A DNA stretch of 64,000 bases from Halobacteriales archaeon SW_8_68_21. GTDB taxonomy: Archaea; Halobacteriota; Halobacteria; Halobacteriales; Haloferacaceae. The stretch lies in assembly GCA_003023405.1 (NCBI GenBank), contig PXST01000004.1, positions 1-64,000 of the forward strand, written 5' to 3'. Below are positions 51,629 through 62,927 of the stretch, piece after piece (position 1 is the first letter of the stretch; every line of letters starts with the position of its first letter). The position numbers were made by a program, and so were the translations under genes. The notes beneath the pieces were generated by a model. The model had not been told where the DNA came from and did no database searches. It saw only the letters and a list, made by a program, of their open reading frames with translations.

Positions 51629-53203
51629 ATGGCAGATAATACCAACCTGACGCGTCGCAGCTTTATAGGAGCGACCGCAGTGAGTACGGTAGCGATGGTG
51701 GGGGCGGCCTCGGCCGTGCCCGGGAACGGCGGCGGCCCGGACCGACGCGAGTACATCGTCGGGGTCTCCGCGACCGAGGACGACCCGAAGGGGTACGTCA
51801 AGCAGTTCCTGAAGGGCGACGAGGAGGCCCTGTCCGGCAACGAGACGCTGAACACGACCGTGGTCGGGCTGCCGGAGAACGCCGCGGAGCCCGCCCACGA
51901 GAACTTCCAGGAGCGCCTGAAGCGCGCTGACGCGGTGAAGTACGTCGAAGAGAACGTCGAACTCACCGCACAGCTCGCGCCGAACGACCCGCGGTATGAC
52001 GACCAGTACGCGGATCAGCGGGTGAACGCGCCGGACGCCTGGGACGAGACGTTCGGCGACGCGAACGTCACCATCGGCGTCGTCGACCAGGGCGTGAAGT
52101 ACGACCACCCCGACCTCGACGACAACATGGACGACGCCGTCTCCAACTACGGTCGGGACTTCGTGGACGACGACAGCGATCCCTACCCCGATGTCCTCAG
52201 TGACGAATACCACGGCACGCACGTCTCGGGTATCGCCGCCGCCGAGACCGACAACAGCGAGGGCGTCACCGGCATCGGGAACTCCAGCGTACTCTCCGGG
52301 CGCGCGCTCTCCGAACGGGGCTCGGGATCCACGAGCGATATCGCCGACGCCGTGACGTGGGCGGCCGACAAAGGCGCTGACGTGATCAACCTCTCGCTGG
52401 GCGGCGGCGGGTACACGGACACGATGAAAAACGCCGTCTCGTACGCCACCGACAACGGGGCGCTGGTCGTCGCCGCAGCGGGTAACGATGGTCAGAACTC
52501 CGTGTCGTACCCCGCGGCGTACAGCGAGTGTCTCGGAGTAAGCGCGCTTGACCCCGACGAGACGTTGGCGTCGTACTCGAACTACGGCAACGAGATCGAA
52601 CTCGCGGCACCCGGGACGAACGTCCTCTCGACGTGGACCGACGACGGTTACAACAAGATCTCGGGGACATCGATGGCGACGCCCGTCGTCGCCGGCGTCG
52701 CGGGGCTGACGCTCGCCCAGTACGACCTCACGAACACGGAACTCCGCGACCACCTGAAGGCCACGGCCGTCAACGTCGGCCTCTCCACCGAAGAGCAGGG
52801 CTCCGGCCGCGTCGACGCCGGCACCGCCGTCACCACCGACCCTGGGTCCGGCGGCGGGGGAGGTGGCGGGGATGGCGGCGACGGGTCCACGTCGGTGTCG
52901 GTGACGGACTCGCTGTCCGGCTATTCGGACGAGGATTGCTGGACGTACGCCTTCGAGTACAGCGACCCGGGGAGGGTCGTCCTCGAACTCGACGGCCCGT
53001 CGGACGCCGACTTCGACCTCTACGCGAACACGGGCGTCGGCGCGTGCCCGACCACCTCGGACTACGACTACCGGTCGTGGACGACCGACTCCCAAGAGAC
53101 CATCAGCATCGACAGCCCCGACGCCTCGACGGACCTACACGTGCTCGTGAACTCCTATAGCGGGAGCGGTGAGTACACGCTCACTATCACGGAGTACGAG
53201 TGA
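51629..53203 (+). CDS. Tat-exported subtilisin-like serine protease (S8, halolysin-like) with C-terminal PPC domain
   Basis: NLTRRSFIGATAVSTVAMVGAASA Tat signal; catalytic D (VVDQGVKYDHPDL), H (HGTHVSGIAA), S (GTSMATPVVAG); Gly/Ser linker then PPC-like domain. Confidence 0.95.
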   Translation: MADNTNLTRRSFIGATAVSTVAMVGAASAVPGNGGGPDRREYIVGVSATEDDPKGYVKQFLKGDEEALSGNETLNTTVVGLPENAAEPAHENFQERLKRADAVKYVEENVELTAQLAPNDPRYDDQYADQRVNAPDAWDETFGDANVTIGVVDQGVKYDHPDLDDNMDDAVSNYGRDFVDDDSDPYPDVLSDEYHGTHVSGIAAAETDNSEGVTGIGNSSVLSGRALSERGSGSTSDIADAVTWAADKGADVINLSLGGGGYTDTMKNAVSYATDNGALVVAAAGNDGQNSVSYPAAYSECLGVSALDPDETLASYSNYGNEIELAAPGTNVLSTWTDDGYNKISGTSMATPVVAGVAGLTLAQYDLTNTELRDHLKATAVNVGLSTEEQGSGRVDAGTAVTTDPGSGGGGGGGDGGDGSTSVSVTDSLSGYSDEDCWTYAFEYSDPGRVVLELDGPSDADFDLYANTGVGACPTTSDYDYRSWTTDSQETISIDSPDASTDLHVLVNSYSGSGEYTLTITEYE

Positions 53204-53423
53204 CGGCGCGCTGCGAGCGGCAGCGCTGACCCACCGACCGCCCTGACTCCCCATTCTACCGTCCGTCCCCGTCACCGGCCGGGACGGCCCGGCCCATCCG
53301 AACGCCCGCCTTCTTGTGTTACGGTGGCACGCGTCAAACAAGGTCTGAAGGCACGTATTAGGCGAAGGCATCGGTCCTGAAACACGCGGATTTATAATCG
53401 TAGAATGTCCATCTGCGGATACT

Positions 53424-55409
53424 ATGGAACAGACGATTACGGAGAAGATCCTCGGTGACCATCTCGTCGAGGGCGAACTGACGCCCGGCGAGGAGATCGG
53501 TATCGAGATCGACCAGGTGCTGACGCAGGACACGACGGGGACGATGGTGTGGCTCCAGTTCGAGGCGCTGGAGATGGACGAGATCCAGACGGAGCTGGCC
53601 GCGCAGTACTGCGACCACCAGACGTATCAGTTCGATTTTAAGAACACCGACGACCACCGGTTCCTCCGCTCTGCGGCGGGCACGTACGGCGCGTACTTCT
53701 CCCGCCCCGGTAACGGGATCTGCCATCAGGTCCACAAGGAGAACTTCGCAGCGCCCGGCAAGACGCTGCTCGGCTCCGACTCGCACACGCCGACGCCCGG
53801 CGGCCTCGGCCAGCTCGCGATCGGCGCGGGCGGCCTCGACATCGCCGTCGCGATGGGCGGCGGCCCATACTACGTCGAGATGCCGGAGGTCGTCAACGTC
53901 CACCTCGAAGGCGAGCTCCCCGAGTGGGCGACCGCCAAGGACGTCGCGCTCCACCTCCTCGGCGAGCTGACCGTCAAGGGCGGCGTGGGGAAGATCTTCG
54001 AGTACACCGGACCGGGAGCCGAGAAGCTCTCGATTCCCGAGCGTACCACGATCACGAACCTCGGCACCGAGCTGGGCGCGACCTCCTCGATCTTCGCGAC
54101 CGACGAGAAGACGAGAGACTGGCTCGCGCGTCAGGACCGCGAAGGGGAGTACGTCGACCTTCAGCCCGACGACGACGCGAAGTACGCCGAGACGGTCGAG
54201 GTCGACTTGAACGAACTCGAACCGCTCGTGGCCGCGCCCTCGATGCCCGACAACGTCGCCCCCGTCAGCGAGTACGAGGGGACCGACGTCGAGCAGGTCA
54301 TCGTCGGCTCCTGTACCAACGGTGCCTACGAGGACATCCTCCCAAGCGCGAAGATGCTCGAGGACCGCGAGGTCGCCAAGCAGACCGAGATGATCGTCGC
54401 ACCCGGCTCGAAGCAGGCCTCCGAGATGCTAGCCCGCGAGGGCTGGACCGCGGAGATGATGGCGGCCGGCGTCAACTTCTCCGAGGCGACCTGCGGCGCG
54501 TGTATCGGCATCGGCCACGTGCCCGCCTCCGACTCCGTCTCGCTGCGCACCTTCAACCGCAACTTCGAGGGTCGCTCCGGCATCGAGGACGACTCCGTCT
54601 TCCTCTGCTCGCCCGAGGTGGCCACTGCGGCGGCCATCACCGGCGAGATCGTCGACCCGCGCGACCTCGCGGACGAACTCAGCGAGCTTGAGGCCCCCGG
54701 CCTAGAGATGGGGACGAAGTACGGTCCCGGGATGGGTGAAGACGACTCCGACATCATCTCGCCCGACGAGGCGATCGACGACGGGCTCGTCAAGGGTCCG
54801 AACATCGGCGACGTGCCGCTGAAAGACGGAATCGACGTGGACGGCGGTGAGGCCCTCCTCAAGATGAAGGACAACATCACCACCGACCACATCATCCCGG
54901 CGACGGCCGACATCCTGAAGTTCCGCTCGAACATCGAGAAGCTCTCCGAGTTCACGCTCTCGCGCGTCGACGACACGTTCGCCGAACGCGCGCTCGCCGC
55001 CGACCGCGGGGTCCTCGTGGCCGGAGAGAACTACGGGCAGGGCTCCTCCCGTGAACACGCCGCCCTCTGTCCGATGTACCTCGGCATCGAGGCAGTCTTC
55101 GCACAGAGCTTCGCCCGCATCCACAAGGCGAACCTCTTCAACTTCGGGATCGTTCCGCTGGCGATCGACGAGGAGACCTACGAGCGGATCGACCAAGGCG
55201 ACGACATCGAGATCGTCGACGACGTGCCCGCGGGCGTCAGCTCCGGGCAGAAGGAGTTCGCCGTGAGCGTCAACGGCGAGTGGGAGTTCACCGCCGACCT
55301 CGACGCCTCCGAGCGCGAGCGCGACATCCTCGCGGCCGGCGGCAAGCTCTCGTGGGTCAAACGGCAGCACGCGGACGGCGGTTCCGGCGCAGCGCCGGCC
55401 GACGACTGA
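53424..55409 (+). CDS. acn: Aconitate hydratase
   Basis: TITEKILGDHLVEGELTPGEEIGIEIDQVLTQDTTGTMVWLQFEAL; GSDSHTPTPGGLGQLAIGAGGLD; VGSCTNGAYEDI; NYGQGSSREHAALCP. Confidence 0.95.
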   Translation: MEQTITEKILGDHLVEGELTPGEEIGIEIDQVLTQDTTGTMVWLQFEALEMDEIQTELAAQYCDHQTYQFDFKNTDDHRFLRSAAGTYGAYFSRPGNGICHQVHKENFAAPGKTLLGSDSHTPTPGGLGQLAIGAGGLDIAVAMGGGPYYVEMPEVVNVHLEGELPEWATAKDVALHLLGELTVKGGVGKIFEYTGPGAEKLSIPERTTITNLGTELGATSSIFATDEKTRDWLARQDREGEYVDLQPDDDAKYAETVEVDLNELEPLVAAPSMPDNVAPVSEYEGTDVEQVIVGSCTNGAYEDILPSAKMLEDREVAKQTEMIVAPGSKQASEMLAREGWTAEMMAAGVNFSEATCGACIGIGHVPASDSVSLRTFNRNFEGRSGIEDDSVFLCSPEVATAAAITGEIVDPRDLADELSELEAPGLEMGTKYGPGMGEDDSDIISPDEAIDDGLVKGPNIGDVPLKDGIDVDGGEALLKMKDNITTDHIIPATADILKFRSNIEKLSEFTLSRVDDTFAERALAADRGVLVAGENYGQGSSREHAALCPMYLGIEAVFAQSFARIHKANLFNFGIVPLAIDEETYERIDQGDDIEIVDDVPAGVSSGQKEFAVSVNGEWEFTADLDASERERDILAAGGKLSWVKRQHADGGSGAAPADD

Positions 55410-55590
55410 GCGCACGGTCGACGCCGGCCGCCCGGTCGGAACCCGGTTTTCCCGTTTTTTCAGTCGTCGCCAGCGATGACACCGGAGTCACCGCGCTCGC
55501 CGACCCACACGCCCCGCGAGTCGCTCGCGACGGACCCGGGGGTGGTCGGTGTGGCGAACTGGAGAAAACGGCCCGTCGGTCGGTCCGGCG

Positions 55591-56244
55591 TCAGCGGGCC
55601 GCGGCGGCGACGCGTTCGCGCTCCTCTTTTTGCGAGATGGAGTAGGAGGCCTCGACATCGTAGTCGGCGGCGGAGATCAGCTCGTTCGCGAGCGCCTCGG
55701 CGGCCGAGGTCGTCGACTTGTACGTCGCGCTGGCGACGCCGTCGGAGATGAAAAGCAGCGCCTGATCGACGCGACGCTGCGGCGCGACATCGACGGCCTT
55801 CGGGACCGAGATCCCGCCGTACTTCAGGCGGACGGTCTCCTCGCGGGGCGCGGCGTTCTCGACGGCCGTTACGAGGATCTGGGCCGGGTTCGCCTCGGTC
55901 CGCTCGTGGACGATGTCGAAGGCGTCGCGGACGATCCGGGTCGCCTGCTGTTTCTTGCCCGTGTTCTCGTCGGTTTGCATCAGGCGGTTGATAAGCCGCT
56001 CGACCAGCGAAATCTCGGACTTCTTGAACTGCTTGGACGCGTGTCGGCCCATCGTGTGCGCGATGGGCGTCACGGTCATGTACCGCTTCGTGGAGGGGTC
56101 CTCGTAGGCGATTTCGGTGACATCCCAGACGCCGAACAGCTTGGCGTTCTCGTTGGCTGCCTCGCTGGACGCGGGCGCGTCCGGGTCCGGTTCGTCGGCG
56201 GCGACGTCCTCGCCGGACGCCGCCTCGGTCTCCTCACCGCTCAT
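55591..56244 (-). CDS. rpsG: 30S ribosomal protein S7
   Basis: [56 protein letters not shown]. Confidence 0.97.
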   Translation of the reverse strand: MSGEETEAASGEDVAADEPDPDAPASSEAANENAKLFGVWDVTEIAYEDPSTKRYMTVTPIAHTMGRHASKQFKKSEISLVERLINRLMQTDENTGKKQQATRIVRDAFDIVHERTEANPAQILVTAVENAAPREETVRLKYGGISVPKAVDVAPQRRVDQALLFISDGVASATYKSTTSAAEALANELISAADYDVEASYSISQKEERERVAAAAR

Positions 56245-56669
56245 CTGACCGGTTTCTCCGCGTTCCCGCGAACCAGTTCGATCATCGACACGCCGTTGAC
56301 CTTCTCGACTTTGTAGTTGACGCCGGAGAGGTCACCCATCGCGCGACCCTTCGCACCGCCGATCCCGGCGATCGTGACCTCGTCGTGTTCGTCGATGAAG
56401 GAGATCGCACCGTCACCGGGACAGAACGCGGTGACCTGTTTCCCGTTTTTGATGAGCTGAACCCGGACGCACTTCCGGATCGCCGAGTTCGGCTGCTTTG
56501 CCTCGATGCCGACCTTTTCCAAGACGATGCCGCGCGCCTGCGGGGCACCCTCAAGCGGGTCGGACTTCTCTTTGAGCCCGCGCTCGCGCCGAGCATACTC
56601 GGAGTCGGACCAGCGACGCTTCTGCCGGTCCTTTTTGAGCTTACGGGCCGCGTACTTGCCGTTCGCCAT
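56241..56669 (-). CDS. rpsL: 30S ribosomal protein S12
   Basis: [48 protein letters not shown]. Confidence 0.97.
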   Translation of the reverse strand: MANGKYAARKLKKDRQKRRWSDSEYARRERGLKEKSDPLEGAPQARGIVLEKVGIEAKQPNSAIRKCVRVQLIKNGKQVTAFCPGDGAISFIDEHDEVTIAGIGGAKGRAMGDLSGVNYKVEKVNGVSMIELVRGNAEKPVR

Positions 56670-56897
56670 CGTGCGTCTACTTCCGAACGGAGCTACTTAA
56701 GCGTCGTCTTTCTCCGTCGAGAAACGGCCTCAGATCGGTCGAGAGGTACCGCTTGCCGAATCTGAGGCCGTTTCACGGATCGAACAACGGACGTAAAACA
56801 ACGCTGAGCCGATAAGCCGGCGCGAAACGTCGTCGTTCGCGCGGTCTGCGCGGGAGAGTCGATCCCCGAAGTCCGTCGCCGCCGCGGGCGAGACGCG

Positions 56898-57317
56898 TCA
56901 GGTCAGTTGGACGTCGTCGACGTCGTAGTGCCGCTCCGCGAGCCGACGGGCGGTCTCGATGTTCGCCCCGTCCGCGCCGATGGCGACGCCGCGGTCCGCC
57001 TCGGGGACCTCGACGTACGCCACACGGTCGTTCTGCTCGGAGATGGTGACGGCGTTGACCGCCGCCGGGGCGAGCGTACTCGCGACGAACGCCTCGGCCG
57101 TGTCCGCGTCCTCGACCAGTTCGATCGACTTCGCGAGCCGACGTTCGGCCTCCGCGACGGTCTCGCCACCCTGTCCGATCGCCGCCGCCATCTCGCCCGC
57201 AGGCACCACGAACACGAGGCAGTCGCCCTCCACGAGGCAGTCCGTCGGCGTGACGCCGGTCAGCTCGTCGAATCGACCGATGTAGCGCCGTGCCTCGTCG
57301 GAGAGCTCGACGTACAT
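56898..57317 (-). CDS. nusA: NusA-like transcription termination/antitermination factor
   Basis: Two KH-like segments (VVPAGEMAAAIGQGGETVAEAERRL; GVAIGADGANIETARRLAERH) between rpoA'' and rpsL. Confidence 0.92.
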   Translation of the reverse strand: MYVELSDEARRYIGRFDELTGVTPTDCLVEGDCLVFVVPAGEMAAAIGQGGETVAEAERRLAKSIELVEDADTAEAFVASTLAPAAVNAVTISEQNDRVAYVEVPEADRGVAIGADGANIETARRLAERHYDVDDVQLT

Positions 57318-60001
57318 TAGTCGTCGCTCACGACGCGTGACCCCATCCGGAGGTCGACGTCGCCGGTCCCCATCGAGATGGGCTTGCCGGCGATGACGTT
57401 CTCGATGACGCCGTCGAGCTCGTCGTACTCGCCGTGGATCGCGGCGTCGAGCAGGTGGTTGACCGTCACCTCGAACGCCGCCCGCGCGAGTACCGAGTCC
57501 TTGTTGCCGGAGATGCCGTGCCGGCCGATCGACTCGATCTCGCCGTTGTTCGTCATGATGTCCGCGACGAGCATGAGGTGACGGACGTTCACGTCGTCGA
57601 GCCCCTGCTCTTCGAGCGTGTTCTTCGTCTCATCGATGATGGTCTCGCGGGCCGCCTCGACGCCGAGGTTCCGGTAGATCTCGTGGATGTTGTTACACGT
57701 CGACCGGGAGGCGTCGACGCCCTCTATCGCGAGGGTGTCGCCGAACGCCGACCCCTCGGTGTAGAGGACGAACTCCTCGTCGCCGTCGATCTCCTCTTTA
57801 CGGATGACGACGCGTTCGATCTCCTCGATGCCCTTGAACACGATCTCGCGCAGCCGCTCGACGAGCTGGAGCAGCTCGCGGTAGCTCGGCTCGTTGGGAC
57901 CGAACTCGATCACGGTGCCCGACTGCCGGGCGTCGACGCCGAGCGCGTCCTCGATCGTCTCCGCGATGATCTCGGCGATCTCGGTGGGGTTCGAGTAGGT
58001 CGGCCACCGCTCTAAGAGCGTGTCGTCGTTCAGGTCGATCCGGACCAGCATGTCCGCGACGTTCGTCGACACGTCGCCGAGCGCGAGGATGCGCGTCGCC
58101 TCGATCGACCAGACGACCTCGTGGGCCTTCTCGCGGTCGGTCGCGTACTCGTCTTCGAGGTACACCGTCATCATCGGCGTGTCCGGCGTCTTCCGGGCGT
58201 CCACCAGCTCGATGAGCCGCGGTAGCCCCTGCGTGACGTCGATCTCTGCGACGCCAGCGTAGTGGAACGTGTTCATCGTGTTGTGCGTCACGACGCCCTC
58301 GGCAGTCGTGAACGTCTCCAGCCCCTCGACCGAGAAGTCGTAGACGTGGTCGTACTCGCTTTCGACCGTCTCGATCGACTCGATCCGGTCCCAGACCACG
58401 TCGCCCACGACGGCCTGCCGGAGAGAATCGAGTGCGTCCGATTCGACGCCCGCCGCCTCCGCGTCGTCGACGAGCCGTTCGAGCCGTAAACGACCGACAC
58501 GCTGGCGGTTCGACGCGGCGTTGACCTGCCGGCTCGGTATCCCGGCGTCCGACGCGACCTCACGGAGCGCGTCGCCGAAGTTCGGGATCTGGTCGGTAGC
58601 GTCGGGACCGCCCGCGTCCAGATCCGCCGCGAGCGAGTCGAGTTCCTCGCCGCGATCTCCGACCATTCCGATGCGGTCGGTGAACCGACCAACGTGTTTC
58701 TTCGGAACTCGGAGTGTTCGCGAGCCGTCCTGCTCGCCGAGCGTCGCGTACACGTCGAACCGGGCGAGCAACATCGCGATGCCGGCCGTGAGTCGCGCGC
58801 TCCTCGAACTGGATCGGACGGCGGCGTCCGCGACGTTTCCGTCGCCACTGAAGTACCCGCGGAGGAGACCGCGAACAAACGCCTCGTCGGCACCGAAGGC
58901 GAACCCGGGAACGACCTTCTCGTCACCCGCCGTACACGCCGCACGGAGGAAGTCCGCGAGGATCGTGCCGTTCACGCGTACGTCGTAGCCGCGAGCGAAC
59001 CCGCTGTCGTTCTCGTACTCGTTGACCGTGAAGTCGAACCGCTCGGCGAAGGAGCGAACGCCGTCCTGGAACGTCTCGTCGATGTTCGAGACCGAAACGT
59101 AGTGGTCCGTGAGCGATCCTTCGGCGAGCCACGCGCCGACGAAGAACCCGGTCTCAGCGTCCAGTGGGAACCGCTCGGGGAGTCCGACAGTACCGCCAGC
59201 CGGATAGACAGTATGCTCGTCGATCTCGCCAGCTTCGAGCGCGTCGCGCTTGTTCTGGAGCTGCGCCTCCCCACCGGGTACCGTCTCGACCCCGCCGTCG
59301 GTCAGCGTCGAGGTGTACCAGTAGTCGGTCGCCGGAAGGTACTCCCGGAGGTCTATCTCGTCGGTCTCCTCGGCGTCGAACGACGCCGCGACGGGCAGCC
59401 AATCGCCCACGTCGAGGTCGTCGCCAGCGACGGGTACCACGTCGTTGTTGCGTCGCGTGACGAACGAGTGGGCTTTCGTCGCCCGGATCGAGCGTCCAGA
59501 CTCGAGTTCGAATCGGAGCAGCTCGTCGGGTGTCTCGTGGCGGCTCACCTCCTCAATCGATTTCCATCGGGCGGTCTCGTCGTCATCGAGTGACAGCGTC
59601 TCCAGTCCGTCCGGAGCCAGCGCGACCTCGTGGTCGTCGAGGTTTCGGACATCGTGGGAACTGATCACATCGTCGACGAGCGAGCCGATCTCGATGACAT
59701 CGGTCTCGCCGTTCTGTCGGATGACAACGCGCTCGTCGTAGGGGACGCTCATCTGAGTTCCGGGCTCACCGATCGATTGGGCAGAAACAGTCCCAACAGG
59801 ATCCAAAGGATCAACCCGCGTCTGCTCGTAGCGGTTCTGGACGCCCTCGGCGACATCGGTCGCCTGCTCGATGGTGACCTCGCCGGTCTCCTCGGCCTTG
59901 CGGTCGAGCGCCTCGTACACCTCGTCTCTGAGGCGGCGGGGGAGCTCGGTCGCCTCCACGACCGCCTCCATGTCGTCGGTGACGTGCTCGTACTCAGTCA
60001 T
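57317..60001 (-). CDS. rpoA2: DNA-directed RNA polymerase subunit A'', intein-containing
   Basis: [18 protein letters not shown][intein][41 protein letters not shown]. Confidence 0.96.
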   Translation of the reverse strand: MTEYEHVTDDMEAVVEATELPRRLRDEVYEALDRKAEETGEVTIEQATDVAEGVQNRYEQTRVDPLDPVGTVSAQSIGEPGTQMSVPYDERVVIRQNGETDVIEIGSLVDDVISSHDVRNLDDHEVALAPDGLETLSLDDDETARWKSIEEVSRHETPDELLRFELESGRSIRATKAHSFVTRRNNDVVPVAGDDLDVGDWLPVAASFDAEETDEIDLREYLPATDYWYTSTLTDGGVETVPGGEAQLQNKRDALEAGEIDEHTVYPAGGTVGLPERFPLDAETGFFVGAWLAEGSLTDHYVSVSNIDETFQDGVRSFAERFDFTVNEYENDSGFARGYDVRVNGTILADFLRAACTAGDEKVVPGFAFGADEAFVRGLLRGYFSGDGNVADAAVRSSSRSARLTAGIAMLLARFDVYATLGEQDGSRTLRVPKKHVGRFTDRIGMVGDRGEELDSLAADLDAGGPDATDQIPNFGDALREVASDAGIPSRQVNAASNRQRVGRLRLERLVDDAEAAGVESDALDSLRQAVVGDVVWDRIESIETVESEYDHVYDFSVEGLETFTTAEGVVTHNTMNTFHYAGVAEIDVTQGLPRLIELVDARKTPDTPMMTVYLEDEYATDREKAHEVVWSIEATRILALGDVSTNVADMLVRIDLNDDTLLERWPTYSNPTEIAEIIAETIEDALGVDARQSGTVIEFGPNEPSYRELLQLVERLREIVFKGIEEIERVVIRKEEIDGDEEFVLYTEGSAFGDTLAIEGVDASRSTCNNIHEIYRNLGVEAARETIIDETKNTLEEQGLDDVNVRHLMLVADIMTNNGEIESIGRHGISGNKDSVLARAAFEVTVNHLLDAAIHGEYDELDGVIENVIAGKPISMGTGDVDLRMGSRVVSDD
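58280..59749 (-). other. 490-aa intein with LAGLIDADG-type endonuclease domain, in RpoA''
   Basis: Ser1 ([10 protein letters not shown]), block [15 protein letters not shown] motifs [13 protein letters not shown] and [17 protein letters not shown]-terminal [23 protein letters not shown]; excision restores [13 protein letters not shown]. Confidence 0.93.
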
Positions 60002-62927
60002 CCGACTCCACCTCCAGTTCGCCGGCCTTGTTCAGACCCGGTCCGGCGTGCTCCGAGAGGTTCGTCGGCGGCTCGCGTCCGCCGAGGAACCGCTCTTTCT
60101 CCTCGCTGGACTCGAACTCGGCGTCGACGACGCGGTCAACGATGCCGTCGACGTCGATGCCGTCCTCCTCGCCGGAGGAGACTTTCACCGGCGAGGTGCC
60201 GTCCTCGCCGAACTCGAACTGGACGATCCGGCCCGAAGTGTCCCGGACCGTGCCGTCGTACTGCGCCTCCAGTTCTGAGAGCGCGTTGATGAGCCGCCGC
60301 TGGAGGTAGCCGGACTTAGAGGTCCGGACCGCCGTGTCGACCAACCCCTCGCGGCCGCCCATCGCGTGGAAGAAAAACTCCTCGGGGGTGAGCCCGCCGC
60401 GGTAGGAGTTCTCCACGAAGCCGTGCGCCTCCGAGGAGAGGTCGTTCGGCCGGTAATGCGAGAGCGTCCGGTCCTCATAGCCGCGGTTGATCCGCTCGCC
60501 GCGGACCGCTTGCTGGCCGACGGAGCCGGCCATCTGCGTCAGGTTCAGCATCGAACCACGCGCGCCCGAGCGGGCCATCACGACCGCCGGGTTGTCGTCG
60601 CCGAAGTGCTGGTCGGCGATCTCCCCGGCCGAGTCGCGGGCCTTCCCGAGCGTCTGCATGATCTTCATCTCCAGCGTCTCGTCGACGCCGCGACCGGGGA
60701 GCGACTCGAGCTCGCCCGCCTCGTAGGTTGAGATCAGCTCCTGAACGCGGTCGTAGGCGCTCTCGATGGCGTCGTCGACCTGCTCTTCGGCCGCCGGCGG
60801 GATCGACTCGTCGTCGATTCCGATCGAGAACCCGAAGTTCATGATCGCGCGCATCGCCAGCGACGCGATCTCGTTGATGAACACGCGGGAGCGTGTCTCG
60901 CCGTACTCCTTCGTGAGCGTGTCGACGACCTCGCCGCCGAACGCGCCGACCGCGTCCTCGTCGATGGTGCCCTCGATCAGCCGGCCGTCCTCGATGACGA
61001 CATCGTCGCCCGCCGAGGAGGTAAACGAGAGGTCCAGATCGTCGGGGAGCAGCTCCGAGAACAGCGTCCGACCGGTCCAGTACTCGCGGCCCTCGTCGTC
61101 GACGCCGTCGGCCTCGGGTAGCTCGTCGACGCGGGTCGCGCGCAGCAGGTCCAGCGCCTGCGTCTCCGTGAACTCGGGGTTTGAGTTAGTGAGCAGGTAG
61201 GTCCCGGAGATGTGGTCCTGGATCGCGCCGATGATGTTCCCGCCGAAGCGGGGGCTCAGGATCTGCTCTTGGACGCGCATGAGAACGCGCGCCTCGGCGC
61301 GGGCCTCCTCGTTTTGTAGCGCGTGCATGTTCATCTCGTCGCCGTCGAAGTCGGCGTTATACGGCGGACAGACGACGGTATTGAGCCGGAACGTCTTGTA
61401 CGGCATCACCACGACCTCGTGGGCCATGATCGACATCCGGTGGAGCGAGGGCTGCCGGTTGAAGATCACGATGTCGCCGTCCACGAGGTGGCGGTTCACC
61501 TCCCAGTCCGGCTCGACCTTCTCAGCGAGCTCCTCGCAGTTCTTCTCGGTCACCTTCAGCCGGCGACCGTCGGGGCGGCGCACGTAGTTGGCTCCGGGGT
61601 GGGCCTCCGGCCCGTTCCGGACGTACTGGCGCGCCTCCTCGACGTTGCGCTCGGTGACGTTGAGCGTCTGGGTCATCTCCTTGGCGACCCGGTCTGGGAC
61701 GCCGACCTCGTTTAACGACAGCGTCGGGTCCGGCGAGATGACGGTCCGGGCGGAGAAGTTGACGCGTTTTCCGGACAGCGAGCCGCGGAAGCGACCCTCC
61801 TTGCCCTTCAACCGCTGGCTGAGGGTCTTGAGGGGGCGACCGGAGCGGTGTCGCGCCGGCGGCGTCCCGCTGATCTCGTTGTCGACGAACGTGGTGACGT
61901 GGTACTGGAGCAGCTCCCAGAGGTCCTCGATGATCAGCTGCGGGGCACCGGCCTCTCGGTTCTCCATGAACCGCTGGTTGATCCGGATGATGTCGACCAG
62001 CTTGTGCGTGAGGTCGTCCTCGGAGCGCTGGCCGTTGTCGAGCGTGATGGATGGTCGCGTGGTGCCCGGCGGCACCGGCAGCACCGTCAGGACCATCCAC
62101 TCCGGGCGGGAGTGTTCGGAGTCGATGCCGAGGACTTCGAGGTCCTCGTCCGGGATGTCCTCGAACCAGTCGCGGATGTCCGAGGGCATCAGCTTGTTCA
62201 TGTCCTCCTCGGTGAGATCGACATCGAGGACCGTCTCGATAGCGCGACGGTCCTCCTTGCGCGGGCGGAACTCGCCGGCCATGATGTCGTTGATCCGGTC
62301 TACAGCGATGTCGGTCTCTTCGGCCAGCTCCTGCGGTGAGGTGCCCGGGTCGTCCGCCTCCTCGTCGGGCTGCATCGCGGCCGCGATGCGCTCGGAGTAG
62401 TCGCCCGAGAGCACGTCCTGAACCTCGTAGTAGGTGGTCGGCTTCTCGTGTTTGATGTCCGCCTGCGGCTCGCCGCAGAACGGGCACGTCGACGCCTTCC
62501 GGGCCTGCCGGACGGCGGCCTTCAGCACGTCGTGTTCGTCGTCGCCGAGCTCCTTCGCCCGCTCGTAGCGGTCGCGGAACTCGTCGCGCTGTGCGTCGTC
62601 TAAGGCCAGTCGACCACACTCCCGGCACGTCGACCGGAGCAGCCGCCGGATGAGCTTGGTGAAGCCGACGTGGATGACCGGTGCGGCCAGTTCGATGTGG
62701 CCGAAGTGACCGTTACAGGAGCCGGAGTGGGAGCCGCAGGTCCGACACTCCAGACCGGGGTCGATGACGCCCAGCCGCGGGTCCATCAGCCCCATGTCGA
62801 TCGGATAGCCGTCGTCGTCGTACGTGTCGGCCGTGATCACCTTCGTCGCGGACATGTCCCGGTACGTCTCCGGGTCCATGAGTCCGAAGTCGATCCCGCC
62901 GAGCACTTTTGGTGTTTGCGTTGACAT
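59994..62927 (-). CDS. rpoA1: DNA-directed RNA polymerase subunit A'
   Basis: [53 protein letters not shown]. Confidence 0.97.
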   Translation of the reverse strand: MSTQTPKVLGGIDFGLMDPETYRDMSATKVITADTYDDDGYPIDMGLMDPRLGVIDPGLECRTCGSHSGSCNGHFGHIELAAPVIHVGFTKLIRRLLRSTCRECGRLALDDAQRDEFRDRYERAKELGDDEHDVLKAAVRQARKASTCPFCGEPQADIKHEKPTTYYEVQDVLSGDYSERIAAAMQPDEEADDPGTSPQELAEETDIAVDRINDIMAGEFRPRKEDRRAIETVLDVDLTEEDMNKLMPSDIRDWFEDIPDEDLEVLGIDSEHSRPEWMVLTVLPVPPGTTRPSITLDNGQRSEDDLTHKLVDIIRINQRFMENREAGAPQLIIEDLWELLQYHVTTFVDNEISGTPPARHRSGRPLKTLSQRLKGKEGRFRGSLSGKRVNFSARTVISPDPTLSLNEVGVPDRVAKEMTQTLNVTERNVEEARQYVRNGPEAHPGANYVRRPDGRRLKVTEKNCEELAEKVEPDWEVNRHLVDGDIVIFNRQPSLHRMSIMAHEVVVMPYKTFRLNTVVCPPYNADFDGDEMNMHALQNEEARAEARVLMRVQEQILSPRFGGNIIGAIQDHISGTYLLTNSNPEFTETQALDLLRATRVDELPEADGVDDEGREYWTGRTLFSELLPDDLDLSFTSSAGDDVVIEDGRLIEGTIDEDAVGAFGGEVVDTLTKEYGETRSRVFINEIASLAMRAIMNFGFSIGIDDESIPPAAEEQVDDAIESAYDRVQELISTYEAGELESLPGRGVDETLEMKIMQTLGKARDSAGEIADQHFGDDNPAVVMARSGARGSMLNLTQMAGSVGQQAVRGERINRGYEDRTLSHYRPNDLSSEAHGFVENSYRGGLTPEEFFFHAMGGREGLVDTAVRTSKSGYLQRRLINALSELEAQYDGTVRDTSGRIVQFEFGEDGTSPVKVSSGEEDGIDVDGIVDRVVDAEFESSEEKERFLGGREPPTNLSEHAGPGLNKAGELEVESDD

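Noticed and set aside
55441-55461. T-rich run after aconitase as something unusual
   Set aside because: Consistent with a normal archaeal poly-T terminator
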